This document shows, in pieces, positions 36,408-48,939 of a stretch of 64,000 nucleotides of DNA (its first letter is position 1; each line of letters starts with the position of its first letter). The notes beneath the pieces were generated by a model, which had not been told where the DNA came from, did no database searches, and was given only the letters and a program-made list of their open reading frames with translations. Both the position numbers and the translations under genes were made by a program. The stretch lies in contig NC_035437.2 of assembly GCF_002127325.2 (NCBI RefSeq), forward strand, positions 117,400,561-117,464,560, in the 5' to 3' direction. This DNA is from Helianthus annuus (taxonomy: Eukaryota > Streptophyta > Magnoliopsida > Asterales > Asteraceae).

Positions 36408-36857
36408 TGTAGGACCGAGTTTGACCGTCGTTTGAGACAATCGGAGCTAGCACCTACCGAAAATGTAGTGGAAATACATTTTTGGCATGAATCAAAGCAA
36501 AACTTTAGAAGAAATGAGTAGAAACAGAAGTAATACACTTTAACACCGTTTTCTCATTCAACTTTCAGAAAATACAAGGTCAGCAGGTCGGCTACACTTG
36601 TGACATCAACGTACAAAATGAGAAAACACTTGGGGTATATATAGGGGATTAGTTTCGCTTATATGAACAGTCCAAACAAGCGAAACCTTTTAACAAATAG
36701 TTTCGCTTATATGGACATGTCCATATAAGCGAAACCTTTACATGAAAACCAAACTTTTACTCATTTAACCCCTATACAATACATAATTAACCAAACTAGA
36801 CCCTATACATTGATTAACTAAGACTAAGATGCAGGCTTTAGACATTATGCACCAACA
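36408..36857 (-). repeat. Element E 3' LTR
   Basis: 450 bp, TGTAGGACCG to GCACCAACA on +. The outer start (TGTAGGACCG-TTTGAC) and inner end (TAGACA-ATGCA-CAACA) resemble LTR B, while the middle is unrelated. Confidence 0.8.
36636..36735 (-). promoter_or_regulatory. Element E LTR promoter: 36-bp perfect palindrome, second hairpin, TATA box
   Basis: 36700-36735 reads the same on both strands (half-site GTTTCGCTTATATGGACA). 36652-36686 is a partner with 9-bp arms GTTTCGCTT and AAGCGAAAC. TATATATA at 36636-36643 follows 8 bp downstream on the minus strand. The arms contain the TAAGCGAAAC word repeated in the intron of E. Confidence 0.75.
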
Positions 36858-36873
36858 AACTCCCCCTTGGATA
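36858..36873 (-). other. Element E polypurine tract
   Basis: TATCCAAGGGGGAGTT on the minus strand touches the LTR and nearly equals that of element B (ATATCCAAGGGGGAGTC). The gene of E ends only 31 nt upstream. Confidence 0.8.
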
Positions 36874-36904
36874 TAGCCGCAGTCTTCGTCTTGTCTTTGG
36901 GTCT

Positions 36905-38186
36905 TCAAACAGCTCTGAACGACTCTTCCCTTGTCTTCGGCTTCCTACTAAACGCAATCCTTATTCGTTCATTCTCTTTCTTCTTCGCTTTCTCTTCTTC
37001 AGCTTGCATCTTTAAAAACGTACCTTTCTTTTCTTCAAGTTTTTTACGTTCACGTTTGGCTTTCCTTTTCATCTTCTCATCAAGCGACCACCAAGATGAT
37101 TTCCATTTACTCTCAGAATTGATACCTTTCTAAAAGCAAAGGGAAACAACACGTTGAAACTGTTGCGCTTGTTCTCTATCTGCTGGTTGATAGTGAATCT
37201 TTTTGATGAAAAGGCATTCTATATCTTTCGCAGAGCAATTTACAAGCCACATGGGATCATAAACATGTATCTCTCGAATCTCCCCACCTGCTCTGTAAGT
37301 AATTATTGCTTCGGTTGAAATACAACTATACACCCATCCAATGAAGCCTTTATAAAAGTCTTGTTCCATCTGAGGCATTGGAATTGTCTTCATTGTTCTT
37401 GGAGGCTTGACATTAAGGATAGTCTCTGTAACATCGGTATCTGGATCTACCCTCTGTACACGCTTTGGATGATGCGGCTTCCATTTACAAAATTCTTTCA
37501 ATGACTCATACTTGATGTAACCCCACATAGCCACATCATTCTTTCGAACAGGATAATCCAAACATCTTACCTTCGGTAACTCATCTACATCCCACCAAGG
37601 TAATGACATAATGTCATATAAACGTTCAAAGTACTGAACTCCACACTCTCTTCTAATCGCATAAGCATTTACTTGCGGTAAGTAACCCCAACTAATGATG
37701 TCACCGAGAGATACACTTCGATCACGCTGATAATACTTCAAAGATCTTTTAACCTTTCTCTCGTGACTCTTTCTGAACCACTTCGATCTATCTTCTTTTT
37801 CCATTTCCTTTTGAGTGCTCTCGAAGTTCTTATCTTTCACCACCTCAGCTACTTTTTGTCTTAATTCTTCTCTATTCTCCTCTGCAAAGAACTCCATAAG
37901 TGTAGGATACTTAGAAGTATCTTCAACCACATCTTCATCATCCGTCCAGTCTTCTACTTCAACTCTGTCGTACTGATCAGCCTCTTCAACATACTTATAC
38001 GTGTATTCAGGTTATTGATTGATATCAAAAGTATTCAACTCTTCTTCAAAGTCGAACTTGAAATCAGGATCCACAGTATGCATCATTTCTCTGTAAACAT
38101 CCAATCCCAAGATTAACTTTTCAGTATGTTCAAAGATCTGAGTTTTACTAGACTCCCCCTTTCCACTTGCTTCCCCTGATTCTTCA
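36905..38186 (-). pseudogene. Element E protein, C-terminal segment
   Basis: Residues about 860-1284 of the protein of E. I do not recognise a named domain. After an acidic part (FKFDFEEELNTFD, TAA at 38012) comes a well-folded-looking region: RSVSLGDIISWGYLPQVNAY, FERLYDIMSLPWWDVDELP, MWGYIKYESLKEFCKWKPHH, GFIGWVYSCISTEAI, IHVYDPMWLVNCSAKDIECL. It is rich in Trp, Tyr and Cys but has no CCHC spacing. TAG at 37130 interrupts. In the same frame 74 more codons follow, a Lys/Glu-rich helical tail (KMKRKAKRERKKLEEKKG), to TGA at 36905-36907. The upstream codon is split by element F at 38182/52019 without frame change. A structural, RNA-binding Gag substitute is possible but not shown. Confidence 0.75.
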
Positions 38187-40666
38187 TGTGACACCTGTGT
38201 CACCACCACCATCAAACAAATACCAAGCCAATGAAATATTGTATTTCATACTTGGGATCTGTATAAATATGTGTATCTTTTGCACGTATCAATTCTTGTT
38301 CAATTTCGGGCTTTAAATCGCTTTCTGGAAGGTTATACGCGATCTGATGCGTAAATATAACCAGTTTAATGCGACAAACACTCCAGAACAGTGAAATAGG
38401 CTTAACATACCTTAAATAACCATTACATAACTTAGAAATAAGTTTTGGATAGTTTGGTATGCCGAAATCAAGTTTATTCGCTTACAGGGACTAAATTCGA
38501 CAAACTGCGAAAGTATGTCAATTTGTACTGTAACAGACCTTCCGGAACTTGATCATAAGTTAAGTATGCCCTAAATATTCTTTACATAACTTAGAAATAG
38601 GCTTTGAGGTGTTTGGTGCGCAAAAATAAACTTTATGCTCATTTAGGGACTAAAAGCGTCAAAAAGTATATGCTTCATACCTGAGAGTGAATCGGGTTCG
38701 AATCTTGCGGGGACCTTCTGTAAGTATTCTTTCGCGTTTTTCATTCATTTTAGCGTTAAAGTCAAACTGCGTTTGACTTTCTGCATTAACCAGTTTATGG
38801 TCAATGCGAAGTTCGTTTGAACTTCATAACGTGAGCGTAATCACGATGGTTATAGACCCTAGTAACTATACCTACTGATTACCACGTTATCTAGGCTCAG
38901 TGACGAGTCGTAGTTTCGGCCAAAATGCGTTTTCTCGCATATTTTGTAACCAAACTACTCTAGGGTATTAACCTTCCGAGGTTATACCTTATGGTCACGA
39001 CGTTTAGTTAGTTATATGATAGGTAGTTTATATGCCTTAGGTAAATTACCAAAATGCCCTTTTTACGCATAAATTCATTTTAAGTCTATGTAACGAAATT
39101 TTTTACATCTAAACTGATTTAACAACAATATTAAACATGTTAAGGCATATCTTGCTTGTCATAGGACTAGTTAGGCATTCCAAACGTGTTTTACGCAAAC
39201 GACGCGTTAAAGTGGCGTAAGCTACCTAAACGGGTCGTAATGGGTCAAAAGAACTTAGGATAGGTTTCGTTTTAGTACGTAGGCTTTGTTAAACCATATT
39301 ACATAAGTTCCCATACTTATTTGGTTTACGAACCCTTGTACTACCCGATCCTCCGATAGGTCCGTTTATTAATGTAGATACCTATATAGGTGCCGTTTGA
39401 TTCCGTGATCTTCTAGCTTTGCTTGGTGGTTATCCTAAGACTTCTAAGCACCCTCAAGTGAGTACATAGACCCCTCTTTTACTATTTTTCAAACATTTTG
39501 GGGTGAAACACATGTGCCTACTTGTTACTTTCATGATTTCATGCTTTTATATCATATACTTGCTATGTTCATTAGTACACTATTAGTACATGATTTCATT
39601 ATGTTTTTGCTATGTATGCCCATTGTGTGCATACTTAGTACATCGTTTTACATAACATAACATTTCATGCTATGTATGTTCATCATACTTAGTACATTTT
39701 ACATCACATGCTATGTATGCCCATTGTGTGCATACTTAGTACATCGTTTTACAAAACATTTCATGCTATGTATGTTCATCATACTTAGTACATCGTTTTA
39801 CAAGACATCTTATACTTGGTATCATGCTATGTATGTCCATCCGTCGCATACTTAGTACATTGTTTGTGCATTCTTACCTATGGTTTGGTTGTTACATATT
39901 TCACTTGCCATACATGACATTTTGTTTACACAATACTTGATTGACATTTGACAACGGTTTAGACATGGGCAATTTACATTGGTGGTTTATGTGGGTAAGT
40001 GATTTGAGTAACGAGACGTGTGTAATGTGATACAAGCATGGTGGATACGCCGCTGGTACTTCCTATATATAAGTGCTTGTATTATATTACATGGCGTAGC
40101 GTTATTTAAATCATTCATTTGGATTTATACATTTTTACACAAATAACATATTTTTCACAAGACATTGTTTTACAAAACAGTTTGTTTTACACAAACTCAT
40201 TTTTACTTGGTTATTCATTTAACCTTACATCATTCTTTAACTATACATATCTATCATCGATTTTCAAACGTTTTATAAAAGCAAACACTTAAACTGGATT
40301 CATGACAAGTTTTTGGTTAAACATTTTCTTAAACCTAAGTCATGGATCCTATTTTTCATAAAACCTATGTACTCGCCGGCATTTTTATGCTGACGTATTT
40401 TCACATGTGTTTCAGGTACAATAGTTGATGATATTTGATGATGATATTGATGCATGCTCACATAGGATTGGGCGAGACCTTAGTGACATTAAAAGATGCA
40501 AGACTAGTTAATTTTTGTTATGTTTCTTTATTGTTAAGACATTGTAACTCATTTAATTCAATAAAACGAAATTTGTTTAATCCATGGTTGTGAAACAATG
40601 ATTCTGTTACAACACTCCCCGACGTTTCCGCCACGTTTTGTTGTTTTACGTGGTCGGGGTGTGACA
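38187..40666 (+). repeat. Element F LTR1, 602-bp internal deletion
   Basis: 2,480 bp. At 38664 it skips what is 43740-44341 in LTR2, joining at a short A-run microhomology. The lost part holds both palindromes and the TATA box. Confidence 0.92.
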
Positions 40667-41260
40667 GAAAAGTTGGTATCAGAGCTAATGGTTATAGAGA
40701 ATTAGGTTATTAGTAATGCTTTGACCTAGACTATAACCTTCCTAGGACCCTAACGCGAGTTTACTTGCGTTTAGTCATAAAACAATACCGTCACTTATCC
40801 TTAGGTGACAACCACAACAAGAACATAAATTTGATCTGCTTTGAAAACTAATCATCTGTTCTAGGATGATTGATTACTAGGTTTTGAACCCTTTGTTATA
40901 AGGTTTCGAACCCTTTAAGTTTTCAAAATTTCGTCAAAGTTTCGGTCTAAATAATGTGAACACGTGCAAACTGGAAGAGTGGGTGCCTGTACCCTGAGTT
41001 TTCTGTCTAAGGCTAGAGTGTTCGTACAAATCCGCAGTATCGGACCAGTCACTCTTACCTGGGAACTCTTGGGGTGAGTGTCCACTTATAGGCGAGCATG
41101 TCTTCGCGATACATGATATTGACCCGCTTACTTTGATTAGTCACTATCTCATTTGTTTGCCTTTGGTAACAAACAAATGGTCACAATCTTCATGCGTTGT
41201 CATTCTCTTTTGACTATCTTTTGCTTGTTTCCTCCTATGCCTTCCATTGTCTTCAAGATG

Positions 41261-41530
41261 CCTCTTCATCGCAACAATACTCAAATGTCTAAACCTGGTG
41301 CTGCAATTACCCAGCGAATAGGCGTCGTACTCAAGAGGACCGTTGATTTAGCTACCACCATGACTCGCCTCAGGGATGAAGCTGTATAAGGGAACTGCTC
41401 CTTGGTGCAATCAATGCCACCGTCATCATCCGAATCAAATACCATGTTTTAAGTGTACCCATAGTGGACGATGGGGACATTTGGTTAACATGTGCCGCTT
41501 TGCAATCCAAAGCAAAGCTGTTACAATCTT
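41261..41530 (+). pseudogene. Element F Gag remnant, copy 1
   Basis: A Gag-like start (MPLHRNNTQMSKPG, ITQRI) is followed after about 40 codons, in another frame, by cysteine clusters CNQC and CFKC-GHLVNMC that resemble the Cys/His end of gypsy Gag. The capsid middle is missing, so this is a deletion relic rather than a functional Gag. Confidence 0.6.
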
Positions 41531-42439
41531 GCTGCTGCTTAACCTTCAATTTCTGCTTCATATGTCGCCTTGGCATATCTAGCGCCTCAACCTCATGAAC
41601 TTTCTACCTTGTGTATCGACGTAAGCACGCCTAGTGCAGGGTGTCGGAACACCTCTCGTTACACAAACTCCAGAATCCATATAGGATCTTTCTATCCTCA
41701 TAATTAGATCCTTGTGGGTGAGTAACATTCATCGGAGTCCTTAATTAAATTCTCTGTATGATTCAATACGTACATTACAATTCAATAAGGACAAAGCCGA
41801 ATTCCTATTAAGATTTTTCTATCTTCATAGATAGATTCTTGAAAATGATTAAAGTGCCAAATGAAATCCACGGATTGGATTCCTGGTGTACTTTAAGTAT
41901 CCGCGTCCAAAGATAACAAATTAATAACTGAGTTAAGCAACTATGTGATTATGTGCTTATGTGTTCCCTTTTATGCTTTTGGTGTAATCCAAGTTTTTGT
42001 TATCCAAATCCTCGTAGAATCGTCCTTATCATTCGTATAAGGGATTCATAGTAGGATATCCAAAGGTACTTTATTAAATCCTCAATGGGCTTTAACGTAA
42101 TAGTAAAGACCCTTGGATTATATTGTACTATTCCATAATTAGACCCCTTGAGTGGTCTAGTTAAACAGATTGATCCAAAAATCTAGTTAGGAATATTAGG
42201 TGATGATATAGCTGAAAGGACTCCTTGGTGGCCTAGTTAAAAAGATCATCTGTCGATCTAATTAAAAGGACCCTATGGTAGTCTAGTCACCCTCATCACA
42301 AGTTTGATATTCTTCCCCAAAACATTACAAAACAAACTGTGCGGACTGTGCAAGGAATTACGTAATTATGGATGCATACATAATTATGGAATTTAGTGCA
42401 CAGAAACCACAGCAAGTTTTGTCGTGTATCTAGAGTTAA

Positions 42440-43085
42440 CCCTGTTCATTTTCGTATCTGAAGAAATTGTGGAAAATGACTCATTCCGTTCATTTTCGTA
42501 TCTGAAGAAATTGTGGAAAATGACTCATTCCGTTCATTTTCGTATCTGAAGAAATTGTAGAAAATGACTCATTTCGTTCATTTTCGTTTCTGAAGAAATT
42601 ATGGAAAATGACTCATTCTGTTCATTTTCGTTTCTGAAGAATACCCATTAAGGAAAATGACTCATTCCGTGCTTTTTCATTTCTAAAGAATACCCATTAA
42701 GGAAAATGACTCATTCCGTGCATTTTCGTTTCTAAAGGATACCCATTAAGGAAAATGACTCATTCCGTGCATTTTCGTTTCTAAAGGATACCCATTAAGG
42801 AAAATGACTCATTCCGTGCATTTTCATTTCTAAAGGATACCTATTAAGGAAAATGACTCATTCCGTGCATTTTCGTTTCTAAAGGATACCCATTAAGGAA
42901 AATGACTCATTCCGTGCATTTTCGTTTCTAAAGGATACCCATTAAGGAAAATGACTCATTCCGTACATTTTCGTTTCTAAAGGATACCCATTAAGGAAAA
43001 TGACTCATTCCGTGCATTTTCGTTTCTAAAGGATACCCATTACGGAAAATGACTCATTCTGTGCATTTTTCGTTTCTGAAAATTT
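42440..43085. repeat. 44/49-bp tandem repeat, 13 units
   Basis: Four units of about 44 bp, then nine of 49 bp. All carry GGAAAATGACTCATTCCGT and CATTTTCGTTTCT. They differ in GAAATTGTGG (short) against ATACCCATTAAGG (long). TGACTCA inside the unit is an AP-1/GCN4-like bZIP core. Confidence 0.92.
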
Positions 43086-43261
43086 TCCCTCGAAGGGAAA
43101 TGAATATCCCTGATTTTTCCTTCACTTCCATTTCTGAAGAGTCTCCGTTAAGGAAATGACAGGATATTGCCTTGCATATCGTTGGTGGCTTTTTGACACA
43201 AAGTCACAGATAGACTCCTACAAATAAATTTCGGGACGGAATTTCCTAAAGTAGGGGAGAC

Positions 43262-46200
43262 TGTGACACCTGTGTCACCACCACCATCAAACAAACACCA
43301 AGCCAATGAAATATTGTATTTCATACTTGGGATCTGTATAAATATGTGTATCTTTTGCACGTATCAATTCTTGTTCAATTTCGGGCTTTAAATCGCTTTC
43401 TAGAAGGTTATACGCGATCTGATGCGTAAATATAACCAGTTTAATGCAACAAACACTCCAGAACAGTGAAATAGGCTTAACATACCTTAAATAACCATTA
43501 CATAACTTAGAAATAAGTTTTGGATGGTTTGGTATGCCGAAATCAAGTTTATTCGCTTACAGGGACTAAATTCGACAAACTGCGAAAGTATGTCAATTTG
43601 TACTGTAACAGACCTTCCGGAACTTGATCATAAGTTAATTATGCCCTAAATATTCTTTACATAGCTTAGAAATAGGCTTTGAGGTGTTTGGTGCGCAAAA
43701 ATAAACTTTATGCTCATTCAGGGACTAAAAGCGTCAAAATATGCATAAGTTTGCATTTTCGCGCATATTTTACGTTCTGAATACTTCCGGACTTCCAAAA
43801 ATTTATGTAAGCATTAAAATATTTTATTCTAGTGTTTGGTATGATAAATTCCATTCGTCGCTTAATTTGGATCGTTTTTGCGTTCGTTACGACTCCCGTC
43901 GTAATTAAGCGAATAACGCAACCGTACGACCAAACGAACCGACATCCGTGATGTCTTTGAGCATATTTTAAGTTCCCTATACTTTAATATCATTTTAGAG
44001 CCTTGAAATGAGGATAAAGGGGTTTAAAAGTGCCAAAAAATCAAGTTTTACAAGTGTAGGGACCATTTTTGAAATTTCTGGCAGATTCAATGAACCTAGT
44101 CCATTTTGAAGTGTTAATGGTTTTCACCCATGGTTTTGCAAAACCATGGGATGGTATTCAATGAACATAGTCCACATTAGGGGCTCCCATGGTTTTTGAA
44201 AACCATGTGCCCACATGTAAGGTCTAGATCAAATCACGTTTTTCGACGAGCGATCTTAACGGTTCAAGGAAATCTATAAATACCCCTCACCCATTTCATT
44301 CTTCCTCACATTTGAATCTGATTCTACACTCTCTAAGTGGAAGTATATGCTTCCTACCTGAGAGTGAATCGGGTTCGAATCTTGCGGGGACCTTCTGTAA
44401 GTATTCTTTCGCGTTTTTCATTCGTTTTAGCGTTAAAGTCAAACTGCGTTTGACTTTCTGCATTAACCAGTTTATGGTCAATGCGAAGTTCGTTTGAACT
44501 TCATAAAGTGAGCGTAATCACGATGGTTATAGTCCCTAGTAACTATACCTACTGATTACCACGTTATCTAGGCTCAGTGACGAGTCGTAGTTTCGGCCAA
44601 AATGCGTTTTCTCGCATATTTTGTAACCAAACTACTCTAGGGTATTAACCTTCCGAGGTTATACCTTATGGTCACGACGTTTAGTTAGTTATATGATAGG
44701 TAGTTTATATGCCTTAGGTAAATTACCAAAATGCCCTTTTTACGCATAAATTCATTTTAAGTCTATGTAACGAAATTTTTGACATCTAAACTGATTTAAC
44801 AACAATATTAAACATGTTAAGGCATATCTTGCTTGTCATAGGACTAGTTAGGCATTCCAAACGCGTTTTACGCAAACGACGCGTTAAAGTGGCGTAAGCT
44901 ACCTAAACGGGTCGTAATGGGTCAAAAGAACTTAGGATAGGTTTCGTTTTAGTACGGAGGCTTTGTTAAACCATATTACATAAGTTCCCATACTTATTTG
45001 GTTTACGAACCCTTGTACTACCCGATCCTCCGATAGGTCCGTTTATTAATGTAGATACCTATATAGGTGCCGTTTGATTCCGTGATCTTCTAGCTTTGCT
45101 TGGTGGTTATCCTAAGACTTCTAAGCACCCTCGAGTGAGTACATAGACCCCTCTTTTACTGTTTTTCAAACATTTTGGGGTGAAACACATGTGCCTACTT
45201 GTTACTTTCATGATTTCATGCTTTTATATCATATACTTGCTATGTTCATTAGTACACTATTAGTACATGATTTCATTATGTTTTTGCTATGTATGCCCAT
45301 TGTGTGCATACTTAGTACATCGTTTTACATAACATAACATTTCATGCTATGTATGTTCATCATACTTAGTACATTTTACATCACATGCTATGTATGCCCA
45401 TTGTGTGCATACTTAGTACATCGTTTTACAAAACATTTCATGCTATGTATGTTCATCATACTTAGTACATCGTTTTACAAGACATCTTATACTTGGTATC
45501 ATGCTATGTATGTCCATCCGTCGCATACTTAGTACATTGTTTGTGCATTCTTACCTATGGTTTGGTTGTTACATATTTCACTTGCCATACATGACATTTT
45601 GTTTACACAATACTTGATTGACATTTGACAACGGTTTAGACATGGGCAATTTACATTGGTGGTTTATGTGAGTAAGTGATTTGAGTAACGAGACGTGTGT
45701 AATGTGATACAAGCATGGTGGATACGCCGCTGGTACTTCCTATATATAAGTGCTTGTATTATATTACATGGCGTAGCGTTATTTAAACCATTCATTTGGA
45801 TTTATACATTTTTACACAAATAACATATTTTTCACAAGACATTGTTTTACAAAACAGTTTGCTTTACACAAACTCATTTTTACTTGGTTATTCATTTAAC
45901 CTTACATCATTCTTTTAACTATACATATCTATCATCGATTTTCAAACGTTTTATAAAAGCAAACACTTAAACTGGATTCATGACAAGTTTTTGGTTAAAC
46001 ATTTTCTTAAACCTAAGTCATGGATCCTATTTTTCATAAAACCTATGTACTCGCCGGCATTTTTATGCTGACGTATTTTCACATGTGTTTCAGGTACAAT
46101 AGTTGATGATATTTGATGATGATATTGATGCATGCTCACATAGGATTGGACGAGACCTTAGTGACATTAAAAGATGCAAGACTAGTTAATTTTTGTTATG

Positions 46201-46344
46201 TTTCTTTATTGTTAAGACATTGTAACTCATTTAATTCAATAAAACGAAATTTGTTTAATCCATGGTTGTGAAACAATGATTCTGTTACAACACTCCCCGA
46301 CGTTTCCGCCACGTTTTGTTGTTTTACGTGGTCGGGGTGTGACA
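43262..46344 (+). repeat. Element F LTR2, full length
   Basis: 3,083 bp, TGTGACACCTGTGTCACC to GGGGTGTGACA. The start itself is a 7-bp inverted repeat. Low-complexity ATGCTATGTATG and CTTAGTACAT repeats lie at about 45280-45540. Confidence 0.93.
44127..44282 (+). promoter_or_regulatory. Element F LTR promoter: two palindromes and TATA box
   Basis: A 24-bp perfect palindrome at 44127-44150 (half CCCATGGTTTTG), a 9-bp-arm inverted repeat at 44188-44207 (CATGGTTTT/AAAACCATG), then TATAAATA at 44275-44282. Confidence 0.7.
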
Positions 46345-46938
46345 GAAAAGTTGGTATCAGAGCTAATGGTTATAGAGAATTAGGTTATTAGTAATGCTTT
46401 GACCTAGACTATAACCTTCCTAGGACCCTAACGCGAGTTTACTTGTGCTTAGTCATAAAACAATACCGTCACTTATCCTTAGGTGACAACCACAACAAGA
46501 ACATAAATTTGATCTGCTTTGAAAACTAATCATCTGTTCTAGGATGATTGATTACTAGGTTTTGAACCCTTTGTTATAAGGTTTCGAACCCTTTAAGTTT
46601 TCAAAATTTCGTCAAAGTTTGGGTCTAAATAATGTGAACACGTGCAAACTGGAAGAGTGGGTGCCTGTACCCTGAGTTTTCTGTCTAAGGCTAGAGTGTT
46701 CGTACAAATCCGCAGTATCGGACCAGTCACTCTTACCTGGGAACTCTTGGGGTGAGTGTCCACTTATAGGCGAGCATGTCTTCGCGATACATTATATTGA
46801 CCCGCTTACTTTGATTAGTCACTATCTCATTTGTTTGCCTTTGGTAACAAACAAATGGTCACAATCTTCATGCGTTGTCATTCTCTTTTGACTATCTTTT
46901 GCTTGTTTCCTCCTATGCCTTCCATTGTCTTCAAGATG

Positions 46939-47208
46939 CCTCTTCATCGCAACAATACTCAAATGTCTAAACCTGGTGCTGCAATTACCCAGCGAATAGG
47001 CGTCGTACTCAAGAGGACCGTTGATTTAGCTACCACCATGACTCGCCTCAGGGATGAAGCTGTATAAGGGAACTGCTCCTTGGTGCAATCAACGCCACCG
47101 TCATCATCCGAATCAAATACCATGTTTTAAGTGTACCCATAGTGGACGATGGGGACATTTGGTTAACATGTGCCGCTTTGCAATCCAAAGCAAAGCTGTT
47201 ACAATCTT
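46939..47208 (+). pseudogene. Element F Gag remnant, copy 2
   Basis: Counterpart of 41261-41530. One visible change turns CNQC into CNQR (47089). No capsid region. Confidence 0.6.
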
Positions 47209-48117
47209 GCTGCTGCTTAACCTTCAATTTCTGCTTCATATGTCGCCTTGGCATATCTAGCGCCTCAACCTCATGAACTTTCTACCTTGTGTATCGACGT
47301 AAGCACGCCTAGTGCAGGGTGTCGGAACACCTCTCGTTACACAAACTCCAGAATCCATATAGGATCTTTCTATCCTCATAATTAGATCCTTGTGGGTGAG
47401 TAACATTCATCGGAGTCCTTAATTAAATTCTCTGTATGATTCAATACGTACATTACAATTCAATAAGGACAAAGCCGAATTCCTATTAAGATTTTTCTAT
47501 CTTCATAGATAGATTCTTGAAAATGATTAAAGTGCCAAATGAAATCCACGGATTGGATTCCTGGTGTACTTTAAGTATCCGCGTCCAAAGATAACAAATT
47601 AATAACTGAGTTAAGCAACTATGTGATTATGTGCTTATGTGTTCCCTTTTATGCTTTTGGTGTAATCCAAGTTTTTGTTATCCAAATCCTCGTAGAATCG
47701 TCCATATCATTCGTATAAGGGATTCATAGTAGGATATCCAAAGGTACTATATTAAATCCTCAATGGGCTTTAACGTAATAGTAAAGACCCTTGGATTATA
47801 TTGTACTATTCCATAATTAGACCCCTTGAGTGGTCTAGTTAAACAGATTGATCCAAAAATCTAGTTAGGAATATTAGGTGATGATATAGCTGAAAGGACT
47901 CCTTGGTGGCCTAGTTAAAAAGATCATCTGTCGATCTAATTAAAAGGACCCTATGGTAGTCTAGTCACCCTCATCACAAGTTTGATATTCTTCCCCAAAA
48001 CATTACAAAACAAACTGTGCGGACTGTGCAAGGAATTACGTAATTATGGATGCATACATAATTATGGAATTTAGTGCACAGAAACCACAACAAGTTTTTT
48101 CGTGTATCTAGAGTTAA

Positions 48118-48765
48118 CCCTGTTCATTTTCGTATCTGAAGAAATTGTGGAAAATGACTCATTCCGTTCATTTTCGTATCTGAAGAAATTATGGAAAATG
48201 ACTCATTCCGTTCATTTTCGCATCTGAAGAAATTGTAGAAAATGACTCATTCCGTTCATTTTCGTTTCTGAAGAAATTATGGAAAATGACTCATTCTGTT
48301 CATTTTCGTTTCTGAAGAATACCCATTAAGGAAAATGACTCATTCCGTGCATTTTCATTTCTAAAGAATACCCATTAAGGAAAATGACTCATTCCGTGCA
48401 TTTTCGTTTCTAAAGGATACCCATTAAGGAAAATGACTCATTCCGTGCATTTTCGTTTCTAAAGGATACCCATTAAGGAAAATGACTCATTCCGTGCATT
48501 TTCGTTTCTAAAGGATACCTATTAAGGAAAATGACTCATTCCGTGCATTTTCGTTTCTAAAGGATACCCATTAAGGAAAATGACTCATTCCGTGCATTTT
48601 CGTTTCTAAAGGATACCCATTAAGGAAAATGACTCATTCCGTACATTTTCGTTTCTAAAGGATACCCATTAAGGAAAATGACTCATTCCGTGCATTTTCG
48701 TTTCTAAAGGATACCCATTAAGGAAAATGACTCATTCTGTGCATTTTTCGTTTCTGAAAATTTTC
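48118..48765. repeat. 44/49-bp tandem repeat, second copy, 13 units
   Basis: Same four short and nine long units as at 42440-43085. The unit number is kept and the single-base differences are scattered. Confidence 0.92.
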
Positions 48766-48939
48766 CCTCGAAGGGAAATGAATATCCCTGATTTTTCCTT
48801 CATTTCCATTTCTGAAGAGTCTCCGTTAAGGAAATGACAGGATATTGCCTTGCATATCTTTGGTGGCTTTTTGACACAAAGTCACAGATAGACTCCTACG
48901 AATAAATTTCGGGACGGAATTTCGTAAAGTAGGGGAGAC

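Larger units (their letters stand above)
40667..43261 (+). other. Element F internal region 1
   Basis: Primer site TGGTATCAGAGC at 40674-40685. Then come a leader, a small Gag remnant (41261-41530), AT-rich DNA with scattered GGTCTAGTTAAA-like words (42120-42300), and a 44/49-bp tandem repeat. Last are the hairpin AAATTTCG-GGA-CGGAATTT (43226-43244) and polypurine tract AAAGTAGGGGAGAC before LTR2. Confidence 0.88.
46345..48939 (+). other. Element F internal region 2
   Basis: Same length and layout as region 1, with scattered substitutions. Primer site 46352-46363, hairpin 48904-48922, purine tract before LTR3. Confidence 0.88.

Noticed and set aside
39667..39855. 62-codon frame present three times (39667, 45344, 51018)
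   Set aside because: Repetition follows from the three LTRs of element F. The peptide comes from ATGCTATGTATG and CTTAGTACAT repeats and shows no coding character.
40674..40685. TGGTATCAGAGC and similar sites as tRNA gene pieces
   Set aside because: They sit directly after LTR ends and are primer-binding sites. No tRNA cloverleaf was found anywhere in the window.
41153..41389. 78-codon frame as a separate small gene
   Set aside because: Its end matches a Gag N-terminus next to cysteine clusters, so it is a deletion relic of Gag rather than a new gene.
42440..43085. Regular repeats considered as a CRISPR array
   Set aside because: Units are directly tandem with no unique spacers, and the DNA is a plant retroelement.
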